64,000 nucleotides of DNA from Doryteuthis pealeii (taxonomy: Eukaryota; Mollusca; Cephalopoda; Myopsida; Loliginidae). Every line of letters begins with the position of its first letter. Position 1 is the first letter of the stretch. Position numbers and translations under genes: made by a program. Below the pieces are notes generated by a model. The model made no database searches. It was not told where the DNA came from and saw only the letters and a list, made by a program, of their open reading frames with translations. The stretch is from positions 21,400,384-21,464,383 of the forward strand of contig CM042145.1 in the NCBI GenBank assembly GCA_023376005.1. Reading direction: 5' to 3'. Of the stretch, positions 41,968 through 53,157 are shown piece after piece.

Positions 41968-42289
41968 TGTATCTTTATTAATTAACTAGGCTATATTTTA
42001 GTAGCATACAGGTACAAATATATTTCATCATCATTTTTCTTTTTCCTACTGTAAATGTAGGCAAAAAATGGCTTTCATCTTTTGGGTGTCTTTGCTTCCT
42101 TTTTTTTTTCTTTTGTTAAATTTTTAAAAAGTTTTAAAATAAAAAATAAAAAAAAAAAAGATTCTTCATGAACTGATAGCCTTTTTGTTTATGGTTGTTA
42201 ATTTTGTCTTGCAGAGAGTAAAAAAGTCCCTGGTAGGTTTTTACCAAATTTCTTGTCAGCACTTTTTTTGTCCCCCCTGCTATTGCTAG

Positions 42290-42965
42290 GAGCAAGGCTT
42301 CATACTACTGTGGCCTCACCTCTTTTACTTCACTTTCGCCTCAAAGAGTTATTGTCTTTTTAAGAATGAAAAGTTTTCTAAAATTCTGCGAGAAAACTTT
42401 TTATTCTGGCAAGGCACTCTTAAAATAACTTTCTAATAGTTTTATCGACGCATCTAGTAGTGATGTTGAACTTGGTTTATGGTTCATTTAATGAGAATAG
42501 AATAACCAGTACTTTTCACTTTCGGAATTTGTTGGTTGATTAGCATCCAACTGTGTTGAAAGCACTACTGACTGGTGCCCAAAAAGGTTAGATCCGTATT
42601 GAGTTACGGCTTCCTTGTTGCCTTGTCTTACCAATTCAATGGTAATTGGAACTTAGTATGTTTATTCTACAGCCTCAAAGAGTTATTGTCTTTTTAAGAA
42701 TGAAAAGTTTTCTAAAATTGTGGGAATTTTTTATTCTGGCAATGCACTCTTAAAATAACTTTTAGTAATGTTATCTTCCTTGTTGCCTTGTCTTACCAAT
42801 TCAATGGTAATTGGAACTTAGTATGTTTATTCTACAGCCTCAAAGAGTTATTGTCTTTTTAAGAATAAAAAGTTTTCTAAAATTGTGGGAAATTTTTTAT
42901 TCTGGCAATGCACTCTTAAAATAACTTTTAGTAGTTTTATTGACGCATTTAGTAGTGATGTTGAA
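42290..42965 (+). repeat. Tandem segment of about 166 bp with MITE ends
   Basis: CCTCAAAGAGTTATTGTC occurs at about 42341, 42671 and 42837. CTTGTTGCCTTGTCTTACC occurs at about 42610 and 42778, ending each time in TATGTTTATTCTACAG, a MITE terminus. The array amplified a MITE right end with its flank. Confidence 0.85.
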
Positions 42966-43128
42966 CTTGGTTTATGGTTCATTTAAAGAGATAGAATAAC
43001 GAGTACTTAAATCCTCTGATGAGGACTAAAAAAAAAATTTGTTTGATCTTCCCCGTGTGTTGGGGTCAGTTAGTCAGCTCCTGTCTTGGAAATACTGGCT
43101 GGATGTTTCACTTTATTTTCTAAATTCG

Positions 43129-43550
43129 GTTAAATCGAACTAAATTCCACTATCGTATGTCACCCCGCCGAAAGAAAAAAAAATACCAAAAATCAGGGAA
43201 TTAACCGACTTTAATGAAAATTTTAGTGTTGATGTATTAATGAATAAAAGATATAATGCATCAGTTATTTTATTTAAAACTTTTACATTTTTTCAGCTCA
43301 GTTAACTTTGAATCACGTATCTGAGGTGTAACATAGATTCTCAAAGATACATGGTTCAAAGTTAACTGAGGTGAAAAAATGTAAAAGTTTTAAAATAAAA
43401 TAACTAGTGCATTATATCTTTTATTTATTAATATATCAAAACTGAAAATTTCATTAAATTCGGTTAATTCCCTGATTTTTGGTATTTTTTTTTCTTTCAG
43501 CGGGGTGACATACGATGGGGGAATTTAGGTCCGTTAAATTCGATTTAACC
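43129..43550. mobile_element. Foldback MITE F1, copy 3
   Basis: GGTTAAATCGAACTAAATTC to GTTAAATTCGATTTAACC, 422 bp, arms nearly complete to the centre (GAATCACGTATC / GATACATGGTTC). Confidence 0.9.
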
Positions 43551-43743
43551 TTTTATTCTTTTGAATCCAAATCTATTTTTAAAATGGCATTTTGTCTTTG
43601 GATTTTGAATTTATGGATCTGATTTATGTTCTCTAATCCATCTATCATATTCTTGCTCGACAAATTGGATGATTGGAAAATTCAACAAATGATTCACAAT
43701 GATCACTTTCTAAATAAACTGTTGAAATATTTTGGTTGGTCTT

Positions 43744-43991
43744 TGTAGAATAAACATCATACTCACCTTCACAGGAAGGCTGTGACTAGCATCCAGTCAC
43801 CAGACAACAAAAAAAAGACAGTAACTGATTACACTCTGTAGCAGTCACTCGGTCCTTGTCAAATGTAGCCACACCTTTCTTGATGACGTCAACTATAACT
43901 CACTTAGAGTCTTGAGGACGCATTTTTTGTCTGGTGACTGGACGCTAGTCACAGCCTTCCTGTGAAGGTGAGTATGATGTTTTTTTCTACA
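43744..43991. mobile_element. Foldback MITE, 248 bp, TGTAGAATAAACAT termini
   Basis: TGTAGAATAAACATCATACT at the left, AGTATGATGTTTTTTTCTAC at the right. Inner arms ACCTTCACAGGAAGGCTGTG / CACAGCCTTCCTGTGAAGG pair. The interior is unrelated to 31676-31842, which has the same ends. Confidence 0.88.
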
Positions 43992-44244
43992 GTCTTATGA
44001 TCTAAGAGATTGTTAGAGTGTTATCCTGGGACATTTGTGGCATCCCAAGAACAAGGAGAGTTAATTGGCAATGCATATACCCTCTCATTTATCCAGTTAG
44101 TACTGGTGCAAATTGAGGTGGATTCATATATATCCCCCGGCCATTGTATTTACAAATAGTGAATGCAAGCAGTATTAACTGGAATTTGAACCCTTCTTGC
44201 TGATTTTGTAGATAACATATATAACCTCACCTGAAAATATTGTG

Positions 44245-44246
44245 CA

Positions 44247-44304
<58 letters not shown>

Positions 44305-44310
44305 CGTGTG
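44245..44310. repeat. (GT)n(TA)n(GT)n microsatellite
   Basis: Compound microsatellite flanking the ribozyme-like element at 44385. Confidence 0.9.
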
Positions 44311-44384
44311 TGAGGGGTGAAAGATTTGAATAAATCCGACAAAATGTGGTTGAGAATATAAAAGCAGAATGTACAAGTACTTAT

Positions 44385-44445
44385 ATCAATAAAGTTCTGA
44401 AGAAGCTTCATCCAATAATGAGGCGAAATATCAATTGAATTTATG
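44385..44445 (+). ncRNA. Hammerhead-like motif, core complete, cleavage triplet doubtful
   Basis: CTGAAGA plus A, an excellent 7-bp stem II (GCTTCAT/ATGAGGC) and GAAA are present. The best stem I alignment puts G at position 17, which the family does not tolerate. Probably inactive. Confidence 0.45.
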
Positions 44446-44610
44446 CTGTCTGTGTTGTTATATCCACACTTTCCTCTATTCTCAACCATATATATATATA
44501 GATAGATATATTGGTAATTTTTCTTACATGAAATAAAGGAAAATAAAGTGCTCAATTACAAATGTAAGAGCTTTATTTATTAGATATAACTGTTTATACA
44601 GAGGTTTTAG

Positions 44611-44660
44611 TGAGCATCTACCTAAGGTTTCAGACTTTTGCCCTCTTCAGGATACTATTT
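44611..44660 (-). ncRNA. Type I hammerhead ribozyme-like motif, complete
   Basis: On the - strand CTGAAGA (44650-44644) has no extra A. Stem II is GGGC-AAAA-GTCT (two G-U), GAA 44631-44629, stem III ACC-TTA-GGT, A17 (GUA triplet). N1.1-1.6 GATGCT pairs with AGTATC (one G-U). It lies in a TA-bordered element with the GTGCTCAAT hairpin at 44550. Confidence 0.7.
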
Positions 44661-44699
44661 AATTCCTCTGATGTGTCTGTAAGTACACACTTTACGGTT

Positions 44700-44723
44700 A
44701 TGTATTTGTAAACAATATATATA

Positions 44724-44756
<33 letters not shown>

Positions 44757-45018
44757 GTTTGCTATTGATTGAGCATATATATCTAAGTTGGGGTAGTGAA
44801 GACATTAAGTCACTTGGTTTCAAAATTGCATAGGCAAGAAACTGATAGTTACCAAAGGTCATTAACTTTATGCCTTCACTATTTTATATATATATATATA
44901 TTATATATATATATATATATAATATATACAAAGTGCTCAATATAAGAGAGAGAGAGAGTTTGCTTTATTTATAAATAAAGAGTGCTCAATATCAGTGATA
45001 CATATGTATCTGAGTTAG
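44700..45018. other. TA runs and short repeats, no gene
   Basis: TA runs at 44715-44757 and 44884-44928 surround the words CACTTGGTTTCAAAATTGCA and GTGCTCAATATAAGAGAGAG. Confidence 0.5.
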
Positions 45019-45428
45019 AATAAACATAGTCAACAGCATTTGGTAGCTGTCAGTTTCTCACCTATGGGATTATCGAACAAAGTCTGGTCTGATGATCACA
45101 TAGGCAAGACACTGAGAGTTACTAACTGCTGTTGAGTGTCTATGCTATCCTTGATAGCATAAGATATACCTGGGACATTTGTGGCATCCCAAGAACAAGG
45201 AGAATTACTTTGCAATGCATATCCCCTCTCAAAAATCATTTATCCAGTAAGTATTGGTGCAAATTGAGGTGGGTTCATATCTCTCCTCCACCCATTGTAT
45301 TAGCAAATAGTGAATGCAAGCAGGCGAGAAACTGACAGTTACTAAGTACTGTTGACTGTCTATGCTATCCTAGATAGCATAAGATATACTGACTGAAAAT
45401 AAAATTGCATTTCAGAATATTAAAGATT

Positions 45429-45836
45429 TGGTAATCTGAACATTAGCTACATAAATGAGAGTAACCTCCCATCGTTTATTTCACTTTGAGGAAGCCTTAT
45501 GTTTTGGTCGGCCATTTTCATTTCTCTGTAAATCTACACTGACAATATGAATTTGTTTGAATCAATACAACTGCATGTTTTAACACGAAAATATCATAAA
45601 ATGTGTTCTTATTTGTGCTTGCGCATTATTTGAAATGAACTTAATTGTTATTAAGAACACATTTTATGATATTTTCGTGTTAAAACATGCAGCTGTATTG
45701 ATTCAAATAAATTTGTATTTTTCAGTGTAGATTTACAGTGAAATGAAAATGGTGACCAAAACATAAGGCTTCCTCAAAGTGAAAGAAACAAGGGGAGGTT
45801 ACTCTTATTTATGTAGCTAATGTTCAGATTACCAAA
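45429..45836. mobile_element. Foldback MITE F4, copy 1
   Basis: TAATCTGAACATTAGCTACA at the left returns as TGTAGCTAATGTTCAGATTA at the right. The arms are about 190 bp (AAAATATCATAAAATGTGTT / AACACATTTTATGATATTTT) around a loop with CTTGCGCATTATTTGAAAT. Confidence 0.9.
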
Positions 45837-46819
45837 GATTCTATATGCACATGATATAGCTGGATTGCAGCAAATTATCATTTAATATGGTGATTGCCAT
45901 TTCTTCACAGAATAAGGCCATTTCTATAAGTAGTTTGGTTGTGTGCAAGCAGATGGTCCAAGGATCCAGATTTGGTTTTATGTATCCTATCAGATGTGAA
46001 TCCCTTCCGTCTTCCTCACGTATGCGATGATACGTGACTGAGCAGCCCAGCTCTCGATGGGCAAGCCCTGTCACACAGATAGGTCAAATGTAAGAGTTGT
46101 GTCCGTGACGACCGTTATGTGCCGCCTGTGTAGAGACCTATTCAGGATAGTTTCAAAGGGTATATATCAACAATACTTGTACATATTGTATCCAAGTCAA
46201 AATTGATATTGTTCTTGAGGATGTTGTAGTTGTATTTTCTTTTCACTCTATATATTATTTCGGCCTTGGATCTTACAAGCTAATATCATTGATCCCAGGG
46301 GGCCATCCCCCCAGGCAACACCTGCCCCCTAAATTTAAAGGGGAAGGGCTGGGTTTATTGCCTAGTGCCTGAGGCACCCCCACCCCTTGAGGTGGAATGC
46401 CAATTGGATCAAAGCATATTTTGCACCTGCCACCCATGAGCTTCGGCTTGTGGGTGGGCCCACATTAATGGAGCCTTGTGCCTAACCCGTACACGTGGGG
46501 TACGTGGTAAATAGCATATTATTTTACTTATTTTTAAGGACGAGTAAGTAAAATGTCAGGTCATTTTTTTTTTTTTTATGTCATATTGCAAAATTATCTT
46601 TTCTTTCGTTAGGAAATTTTTTTAAATTTTTTTAGTCTATTGGCATATCAACCTTCTTGGGTTATTTAATGCCAAAGAGAGTCTTCACAATGGATGTCAA
46701 TCTCTAACTTCCTGTCCCCTGGGCACAGGAGAGTTCTAGCCCCTACACTTTTGTTTAATGGCATATCAACCTTCGTGGGTTATTTAATGCCAAAGCCATC
46801 CTTGTAGAAGAATAGTAGT

Positions 46820-47079
46820 AAAAGTCAAGTAAAGTCATCAGAGTCGCCTAAAGTTGGTATCAACCAGACAGCGCAGGAGTCTATCCCCTTTTCACTATGG
46901 CTAGACCAAGGAGATTGTTTTGGCATCTGAGGTGGTGCATCACACCTACCATCAGCTCCTCACTTTACCACACAGATCTCTGTGTTATTCATATGCTGAG
47001 TTGACGAGGGCTGGTATCGAGTCTGGAACTTTATGGTTCCTAGTAGAACGCTCTACTGACTGAGCTAAACTGGCCCTTA
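46820..47079 (-). repeat. SINE-A, inverted
   Basis: Body word AGACCAAGGAGATTGTTTTG, then TATGCTGAGTTGACGAGGG and tRNA-like head CTCTACTGACTGAGCTAAAC. Confidence 0.85.
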
Positions 47080-47109
47080 TAGTAGTAGTAGTAGTAATAA
47101 TATTTAACT

Positions 47110-47260
47110 GATAGCTGAGGGGTACGAGGGGATTTATACCTTTCCCAAGTGTATTAGTCCAAAAGTGAATGCAATAGTGTGACTGGAATTCAAACTTGCT
47201 TATTACAATGTTGCAGTTCAGTCGATTAGCCACTACGCTATGGAGACTTTCCCCCATCAT
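47110..47260 (-). repeat. SINE-B-like head region, inverted
   Basis: TATACCTTTCCCAAGTGTAT, GGAATTCAAACTTGC (B box complement) and GATTAGCCACTACGC (A box side) make an inverted SINE-B variant. It recurs at 49985-50100. Confidence 0.65.
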
Positions 47261-47486
47261 CATGGGCAGAAAAATCTTTAGCACATTTCTATTAATGTAT
47301 TCAACAAGAAAATGTCCTCTTTGACCCTTTACTTGTATTACAATGGGGAAAATGGAAAATACAAAGATAAAACTCTAGTGACAATACAATAATTGCTATT
47401 ATAACTTACACTCATACAAAAGAGAGCCGTCTGTAATCATGAGTCAGACCATAAATGGGGTTGTAGATAAAAACTTAGAAAATCCA

Positions 47487-47788
47487 CTTAAATCGAATTA
47501 ACAGGACCTAAATTCACCATCGTATGTCACCCCGCTGAAAAAGAAAAAAAAAAAAAAATCAGGGAATTAACCGAATTTAATGAAATTTTCAGTGTTGATA
47601 TATGAATGAATAAAATATAATTCACCAGTTATTTTATTTAAAAACATTTTTCAGGTCAGTTAACTTTGAACTACATATCTTTGAGAATCTGTTTTATGCC
47701 TCAAAATATATGTGGTTCATAGTTAACTGACTGAAAAAAAATGTAAAAGTTTTTAAAAAATTGTTATTTTATGTGTTATTGACGTTTT
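47487..47788. mobile_element. Foldback MITE F1, copy 4, cut by gap
   Basis: The left arm and centre match 50341 onward. The right arm is missing at the N run. Confidence 0.85.
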
Positions 47789-47888
47789 NNNNNNNNNNNN
47801 NNNNNNNNNNNNNNNNNNNNNNNNNNNNNNNNNNNNNNNNNNNNNNNNNNNNNNNNNNNNNNNNNNNNNNNNNNNNNNNNNNNNNNNN
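47789..47888. other. 100-N scaffold gap
   Basis: Exactly 100 N, the usual placeholder for a gap of unknown size. It separates the two copies of the segmental duplication. Confidence 0.99.
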
Positions 47889-48292
47889 AGTCAACAGCAT
47901 TTGGTAGCTGTCAGTTTCTCACCTATGGGATTATCGAAACAAAGTCTGGTCTGATGATCACATAGGCAAGACACTGAGAGTTACTAACTGCTGTTGAGTG
48001 TCTATGCTATCCTTGATAGCATAAGATATACCTGGGACATTTGTGGCATCCCAAGAACAAGGAGAATTACTTTGCAATGCATATCCCCTCTAAAAAATCA
48101 TTTATCCAGTAAGTATTGGTGCAAATTGAGGTGGATTCATATCTCTCCTCCACCCATTGTATTAGCAAATAGTGAATGCAAGCAAGCGAGAAACTGACAG
48201 TTACTAAGTGCTGTTGACTGTCTATGTTATTCTAGATAGCATAAGATATACTGACTGAAAATAAAATTGCATTTCAGAATATTAAAGATTTG

Positions 48293-48694
48293 GTAATCTG
48301 AACATTAGCTACATAAATGAGAGTAACCTCCCTTTGTTTATTTCACTTTGAGGAAGCCTTATGTTTTGGTCGGCCATTTTAATTTCTCTGTAAATCTACA
48401 CTGAAAATACGAATTTGTTCGAAATCAATACAACTGCATGTTTTAACACGAAAATATCATAAAATGTGTTCTTATTTGTGCTTGCGCATTATTTGAAAGG
48501 AACTTAATTGTTAAGAACACATTTTATGATATTTTCGTGTTAAAACATGCAGTTGTATTGATTCAAACAAATTCGTATTTTCAGTGTAGATTTACAGTGA
48601 AATGAAAATGGCGACCAAAACATAAAGTTTCCTCAAAGTGAAAGAAACAAGGGGAGGTTACTCTTATTTATGTAGCTAATGTTCAGATTACCAA
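48293..48694. mobile_element. Foldback MITE F4, copy 2
   Basis: The same element as 45429-45836, inside the second duplication copy. Confidence 0.9.
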
Positions 48695-49693
48695 CAATTC
48701 TATATGCACATGATATAGCTGGATTGCAGCAAATTATCATTTAATATGGTGATTGCCACTTCTTCACAGAATAAGGCCATTTCTACAAGTAGTTTGGTTG
48801 TGAGCATGCAGATGGCCCAAGGATCCAGATTTGTTTTTATGTACGGTATCACATGTGAATCCCTTCCCCGTCTTCCTCACGTATGCAATGATACGTGACT
48901 GAGCAGCCCAGCCCTCGATGGGCAAGCCCTGTCACACAGATCGGTCAAATGTAAGAGTTGTGTCCGTGACGACCGTTATGTGCCACCTGTGTAGAGACCT
49001 ATTCAGGATAGTTTCAAAGGGTATATATCAACAATACTTGTACATATTGTATCCAAGTCAAAATTGATATTGTTCTTGAGGATGTTGTAGTTGTATTTTC
49101 TTTTCACTCTATATATTATTTTGGCCTTGGATCTTACAAGCTAATATCATTGATCCCAGGGGGCCATCCCCCAGGCAACACCTGCCCCCTAAATTTAAAG
49201 GGAGGGCTGGGTTTATTGCCTAGTGCCTGAGGCACCCCCACCCCTTGAGGTGGAATGCCAATTGGATCAAAGCATATTTTGCACCTGCCACCCATGAGCT
49301 TCGGCTGTGGTGGGGCCCACATTAATGGAGCCTTGTGCCTAACCCGTACACGTGGGGTACGTGGTAAATAGCATATTATTTTACTTATTTTTAAGGACGA
49401 GTAAGTAAAATGCCAGGTCATTTTTTTTTTTTTTTTTTTAATGTCATATTGCAAAATTATCTTTTCTTTCGTTAAGAAATTATTTATTTTTTTTTTAGTC
49501 TATTGGTATATCAACCTTCTTGGGTTATTTAATGCCAAAGAGAGTTTTCACTCCCCTAACAATGAATGTCAATCTCTAATTTCCTGTACCCTGGGCACAG
49601 GAGAGTTCTAGTCCCTACACTTTTGTTCAATGGCATATCAACCTTCGTGGGTTATTTAATGCCAAAGCCATCCTTGTAGAAGAATAGTAGTAA

Positions 49694-49939
49694 AAGTCAA
49701 GTAAAGTCATCGAAGTCACCTAAAGTTGGTATCAGCCAGACAGCGTGGGAGTCACTATGGCTAGACCAAGGAGATTGTTTTGGCATCTGAGGTGGTGCAC
49801 CACACCTACCATCAGCTCCTTACTTTACCACACAGATCTCTGTGTTATTCATATGCTGAGTTGGCGAGGGTTGGTATCGAGCCTGGAACTTTATGGTTTC
49901 TAGTCAAACTCTCTACCGACTGAGCTAAACCAGCCCTTA
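49694..49939 (-). repeat. SINE-A, inverted (duplicate)
   Basis: Counterpart of 46820-47079. Confidence 0.85.
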
Positions 49940-50340
49940 TAGTAGTAGTAGTAGTAATATTTAACTGATAGCTGAGGGGTACCAGGTGATTTATACCTTT
50001 CCCAAGTGTATTAGTCCAAAAGTGAATGCAATAGCGTGACTGGAATTCAAACTTGCTTATTACAATGTTGCAGTTCAGTCCATTAACCACTACGCTATGG
50101 AGACTTTCCCCCATCATCATGGGCAGAAAAATCTTTAGCACATTTCTATTAATGTATTCAACAAAAAATGTCCTCTTTGACCCTTTACATTTATTACATG
50201 GGGAAAATGGAAAATACAAAGATAAAACTCTGGTGACAATACAATAATTGCTATTATAACTTACACTCATACAAAAGAGAGCCGTCTGTAATCATGAGTC
50301 AGACCAGAAATGGGTTGTAGATAAAAACTTAGAAAATCCA

Positions 50341-50787
50341 GTTAAATCGAATTTAACGGACCTAAATTTCACCATCGTATGTCACCCCACCAAAAGAAAA
50401 AAAATACCAAAAATCAGGGAATTAACTGAATTTAATGAAATTTTCAGTGTTGATATATTAATGAATAAGAGATATAATACACCAGTTATTTTATTTAAAA
50501 ACTGTTCTACTTTTTCAGGTCAGTTAACTTTGAACTACATATCTTTGAGAATCTGTGTTACGCCTCAAAGATATGTGGTTCATAGTTAACTGACCTGAAA
50601 AAAAATGTAAAAGTTTTTAAATAAAATAACTGGTGCATTATATCTTTTATTCATTAATATATCAACACTGAAATTTCATTAAATTCAGTTAATTACCTGA
50701 TTTTTGGTATTTTTTTTTTTTTTTTTTTTCTTTTCAGCAGGGTGATATATGATGGTGGAATTTATGTCTGTTAAGTTCGATTTAACC
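50341..50787. mobile_element. Foldback MITE F1, copy 5, complete
   Basis: GTTAAATCGAATTTAACGGA to GTTAAGTTCGATTTAACC, with arms CAGTTAACTTTGAACTACAT / TGTGGTTCATAGTTAACTG. It extends past the end of the duplication. Confidence 0.9.
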
Positions 50788-51059
50788 AAAAATCCTTTAT
50801 GATAATAAATAATATTTTTACTATAGGAAAAAAAAAAACAGCCACATGGACTAAAATTCAGGTTTAAACTAAGACTTACAGTATTGGACAAAAAAAAAAA
50901 AAAATCAAACAAAATTCCACAAAACAATGAAAAACTGTGTCATCTTTTTTTTTTTATTGTTGACATAAATTTTAACAAAACTTCAATCATTTAAACACAC
51001 ATAGGAAGTGATTATTTTCCATGATTATTGTTTTCAAAATTCCTCTAGTTGTAGTGAAA

Positions 51060-51185
51060 AGTTATTAGCAAAGGATTAATCAAATCAAAGAATAGAAAAT
51101 TCTAAGAAATTTTCTATTCTTTTGGTATTTATAAGAATTTTCTTTAGAAAATAAGAATTTTTACTATAACTAAAGAAACTGAAAA
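51060..51185. repeat. AT-rich small palindromes
   Basis: GAATAGAAAATT/AATTTTCTATTC and AAGAATTTTCTTTAG/AGAAAATAAG form short hairpins just before a TA run. Confidence 0.6.
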
Positions 51186-51189
51186 ATAT

Positions 51190-51221
<32 letters not shown>

Positions 51222-51306
51222 GGTTAAATTATTATTATTGTTGGAGAATTGATTATAGAGGGCTCAATTACTTATGTAAGAGCTTAATTTATTTATTTAT
51301 TTATTT

Positions 51307-51412
51307 ATAATTAATAATACAATTTAAAAGTCGGTCCTACCATTGGTTTCTGAAAAATGTGTTATTCAGAAACCAATGGTAGGACCGACTTTTAAATTGT
51401 ATTATTAATTAT

Positions 51413-51413
<1 letters not shown>
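51307..51413. repeat. Near-perfect palindrome of two hammerhead 3' halves
   Basis: Each arm, read outward, is CAGAAACCAATGGTAGGACC, then GACTTTTAAATTG. GAAA, stem III ACC-AAT-GGT, A17 and GG are the 3' half of a hammerhead. The CUGANGA half is absent from both arms. The element is bordered by a TTAT tract and by TA. Confidence 0.6.
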
Positions 51414-51439
<26 letters not shown>

Positions 51440-51448
<9 letters not shown>

Positions 51449-51590
51449 AAATGTTGTTCTGGTTCCAACGGGAGAAAATTCAATATTTTATAAAAAGAAG
51501 GTCCGCAAAATGTATTATGTTTTCAGAAAAAAATTTTTTTTGAAAACATAATACATTTTGCGGACCTTCTTTTTTATAAATATATATATA
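51440..51590. repeat. TA-bordered palindrome
   Basis: AGAAGGTCCGCAAAATGTAT with TATGTTTTC returns as GAAAACATAATACATTTTGC. No clear ribozyme core is left. Confidence 0.7.
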
Positions 51591-51683
51591 TATAAAGGAA
51601 AAGTTGACTTACCGGTGAATTTGGTCACGATGGTTAGTAAGTGTGGAATTCAGGAGGGTAAGTCAGCGATATAACAAATACAA

Positions 51684-51708
51684 AGTGCTCAATACTAAGT
51701 AGAGCAAA
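51684..51708 (+). other. GTGCTCAATA hairpin copy
   Basis: GTGCTCAATACTAAGTAGAGC just outside the inverted ribozyme pair 51721-51900. Confidence 0.45.
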
Positions 51709-51720
51709 TTTTTTATAAAA

Positions 51721-51778
51721 TGGGTACAAGAGATAACCTACTCGGTTTCACCATAAGGATCTTCAGGGTCAATGAACA
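51721..51778 (-). ncRNA. Hammerhead-like motif, stem III damaged
   Basis: Same subfamily as 26634-26701. The core CTGAAGA and GAAA remain, but ACTCGAGT has become ACCGAGT with a base lost. Confidence 0.5.
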
Positions 51779-51840
51779 TTTTAATGCAATGAAACCACAC
51801 GTGAAATCGACTGCTATTAATCGGTGTCTCGATTAATTCA

Positions 51841-51900
51841 GTGGATTTAACCCTGAAGATTCTTATGGTGAAACTCGAGTAGGTTATCTCTTGTACACAT
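51841..51900 (+). ncRNA. Type I hammerhead ribozyme-like motif, complete
   Basis: TAACC pairs with GGTTA beside the core CTGAAGA 51853-51859. Stem II pairs over a U-U base. GAAA, self-complementary ACTCGAGT and a GUA triplet (cut after 51881) follow. Outer stem I GTG/CAC is short. Inverted mate of 51721-51778; a TA run follows at 51908-51938. Confidence 0.68.
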
Positions 51901-51907
51901 TTTATAA

Positions 51908-51942
<35 letters not shown>

Positions 51943-52141
51943 GACAACAATAATCACGGAAAATAAAAATTAAGTTTCATTAAAATTTGTGACAATAGTT
52001 TTTAAAAAAAAAAAAATGGTCCAATTTTTTCACTGTTTTTTTTTAAATTTTGTTGTTCAATTCTGTAAACTTAAATACAGCTTCAATCTTGATAAAAACT
52101 TAAGTTTAAAAAAAAAAAATCTAAATTCAATATAGAAACTT

Positions 52142-52342
52142 TGGACCATATGACCTTTAGGCACCCCATTTTGATCTCGATTCAGAAGGACATGTTTTTC
52201 ATTTACACCGTCAATATCCGATTGTTTGTTAGGGGTTAGAGTTAGTTTTATAATTGAAAAAAAAACCTCTAAAAATCGTCTGTTAACAACAACCAGATAT
52301 TGACAGTGTAAATGAAAGGGGTGCCTAAAGGTCATATGGTCC
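52142..52342. mobile_element. Foldback MITE F2, copy 3
   Basis: GGACCATATGACCTTTAGG to CCTAAAGGTCATATGGTCC. The right arm lacks about 30 bases (the AAACATGTCCTTTC part). Confidence 0.88.
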
Positions 52343-53157
52343 GAAACTTTTATATTCTTTATGGCTATTGTACAAAAATACAAATGCCAAATAATTTTCT
52401 GAAAAAGGTCTTTGATATAAAAGCCTGTTAACATAATAAAAAATTAAAATTTAAAATAAATAAATAAAAAAAAACCCAACAAAACTGACATTTAAAAGTT
52501 GCTATTATTTTCCATATAAGTTGACAATTAGAAAATTACCTGACGTATTTATTTAACTCTTAACATCCTGTTGAAAATTTTCCAAGTTCAGAGCCCTGTT
52601 CCTATAAGGATTTATTAAAAAAAATGGCCAAAAATGGCCTTTTCATTTAAAGTTAGCGGTTATTTTCCTTAAATCAAAGATTTCTAAAATGTTTAATATT
52701 ACATCTAAACAAAGGCTATCATTTGGGGTAGATTAGGAAAATTAATGTAACTTCTGGGCCTGGGCGGAATGAAGTGGGGTATAGGATGTTAAGAGTTAAT
52801 AAAACACCCAGCCTATTATAAGCAGAAGAATGCACATCTCTCTCTCTATATTTTTTTCTCTGTACACAAATATAAATCCCCTTATTTGGTCATCGACTGT
52901 TGGTCACCTGTAGTGCTTGGCACACGGTGAGAAGTGTTATCATTTGAGCCTATTTCTACTTTGGGTTTCTTTTATTATCACTTCTCATCTTGAGACTTGA
53001 AGGAAGAAAAAAAAAAAGAATCGTTCTTGTAATGGCTTTATCAAAACCCTCTGCACATTTTTCTACCCCCAAAGTTGCATTGCAAAAATCCTGAGCTGTC
53101 ACAGATTACATTTTTACAGTCATTTGATTTGGAACTATATACAATCAATAAATCATT
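52343..53157. other. No gene or repeat recognised
   Basis: AT-rich sequence. The terminal calcium-sensor exon was looked for here and not seen. Confidence 0.45.

Larger units (their letters stand above)
45019..47788 (+). repeat. Segmental duplication, copy 1, truncated by gap
   Basis: The sequence from AGTCAACAGCATTTGGTAGC runs nearly base for base in parallel with 47889 onward, through a MITE F4, SINE-A and SINE-B pieces, up to the middle of a MITE F1 where the N run begins. Differences are scattered single bases and small indels. Confidence 0.95.
47889..50640 (+). repeat. Segmental duplication, copy 2
   Basis: Begins at the first base after the gap with the same AGTCAACAGCATTTGG start and ends inside MITE F1, where copy 1 is cut. 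One SINE-A portion is about 17 bases shorter than in copy 1 (around 49750). Confidence 0.95.
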
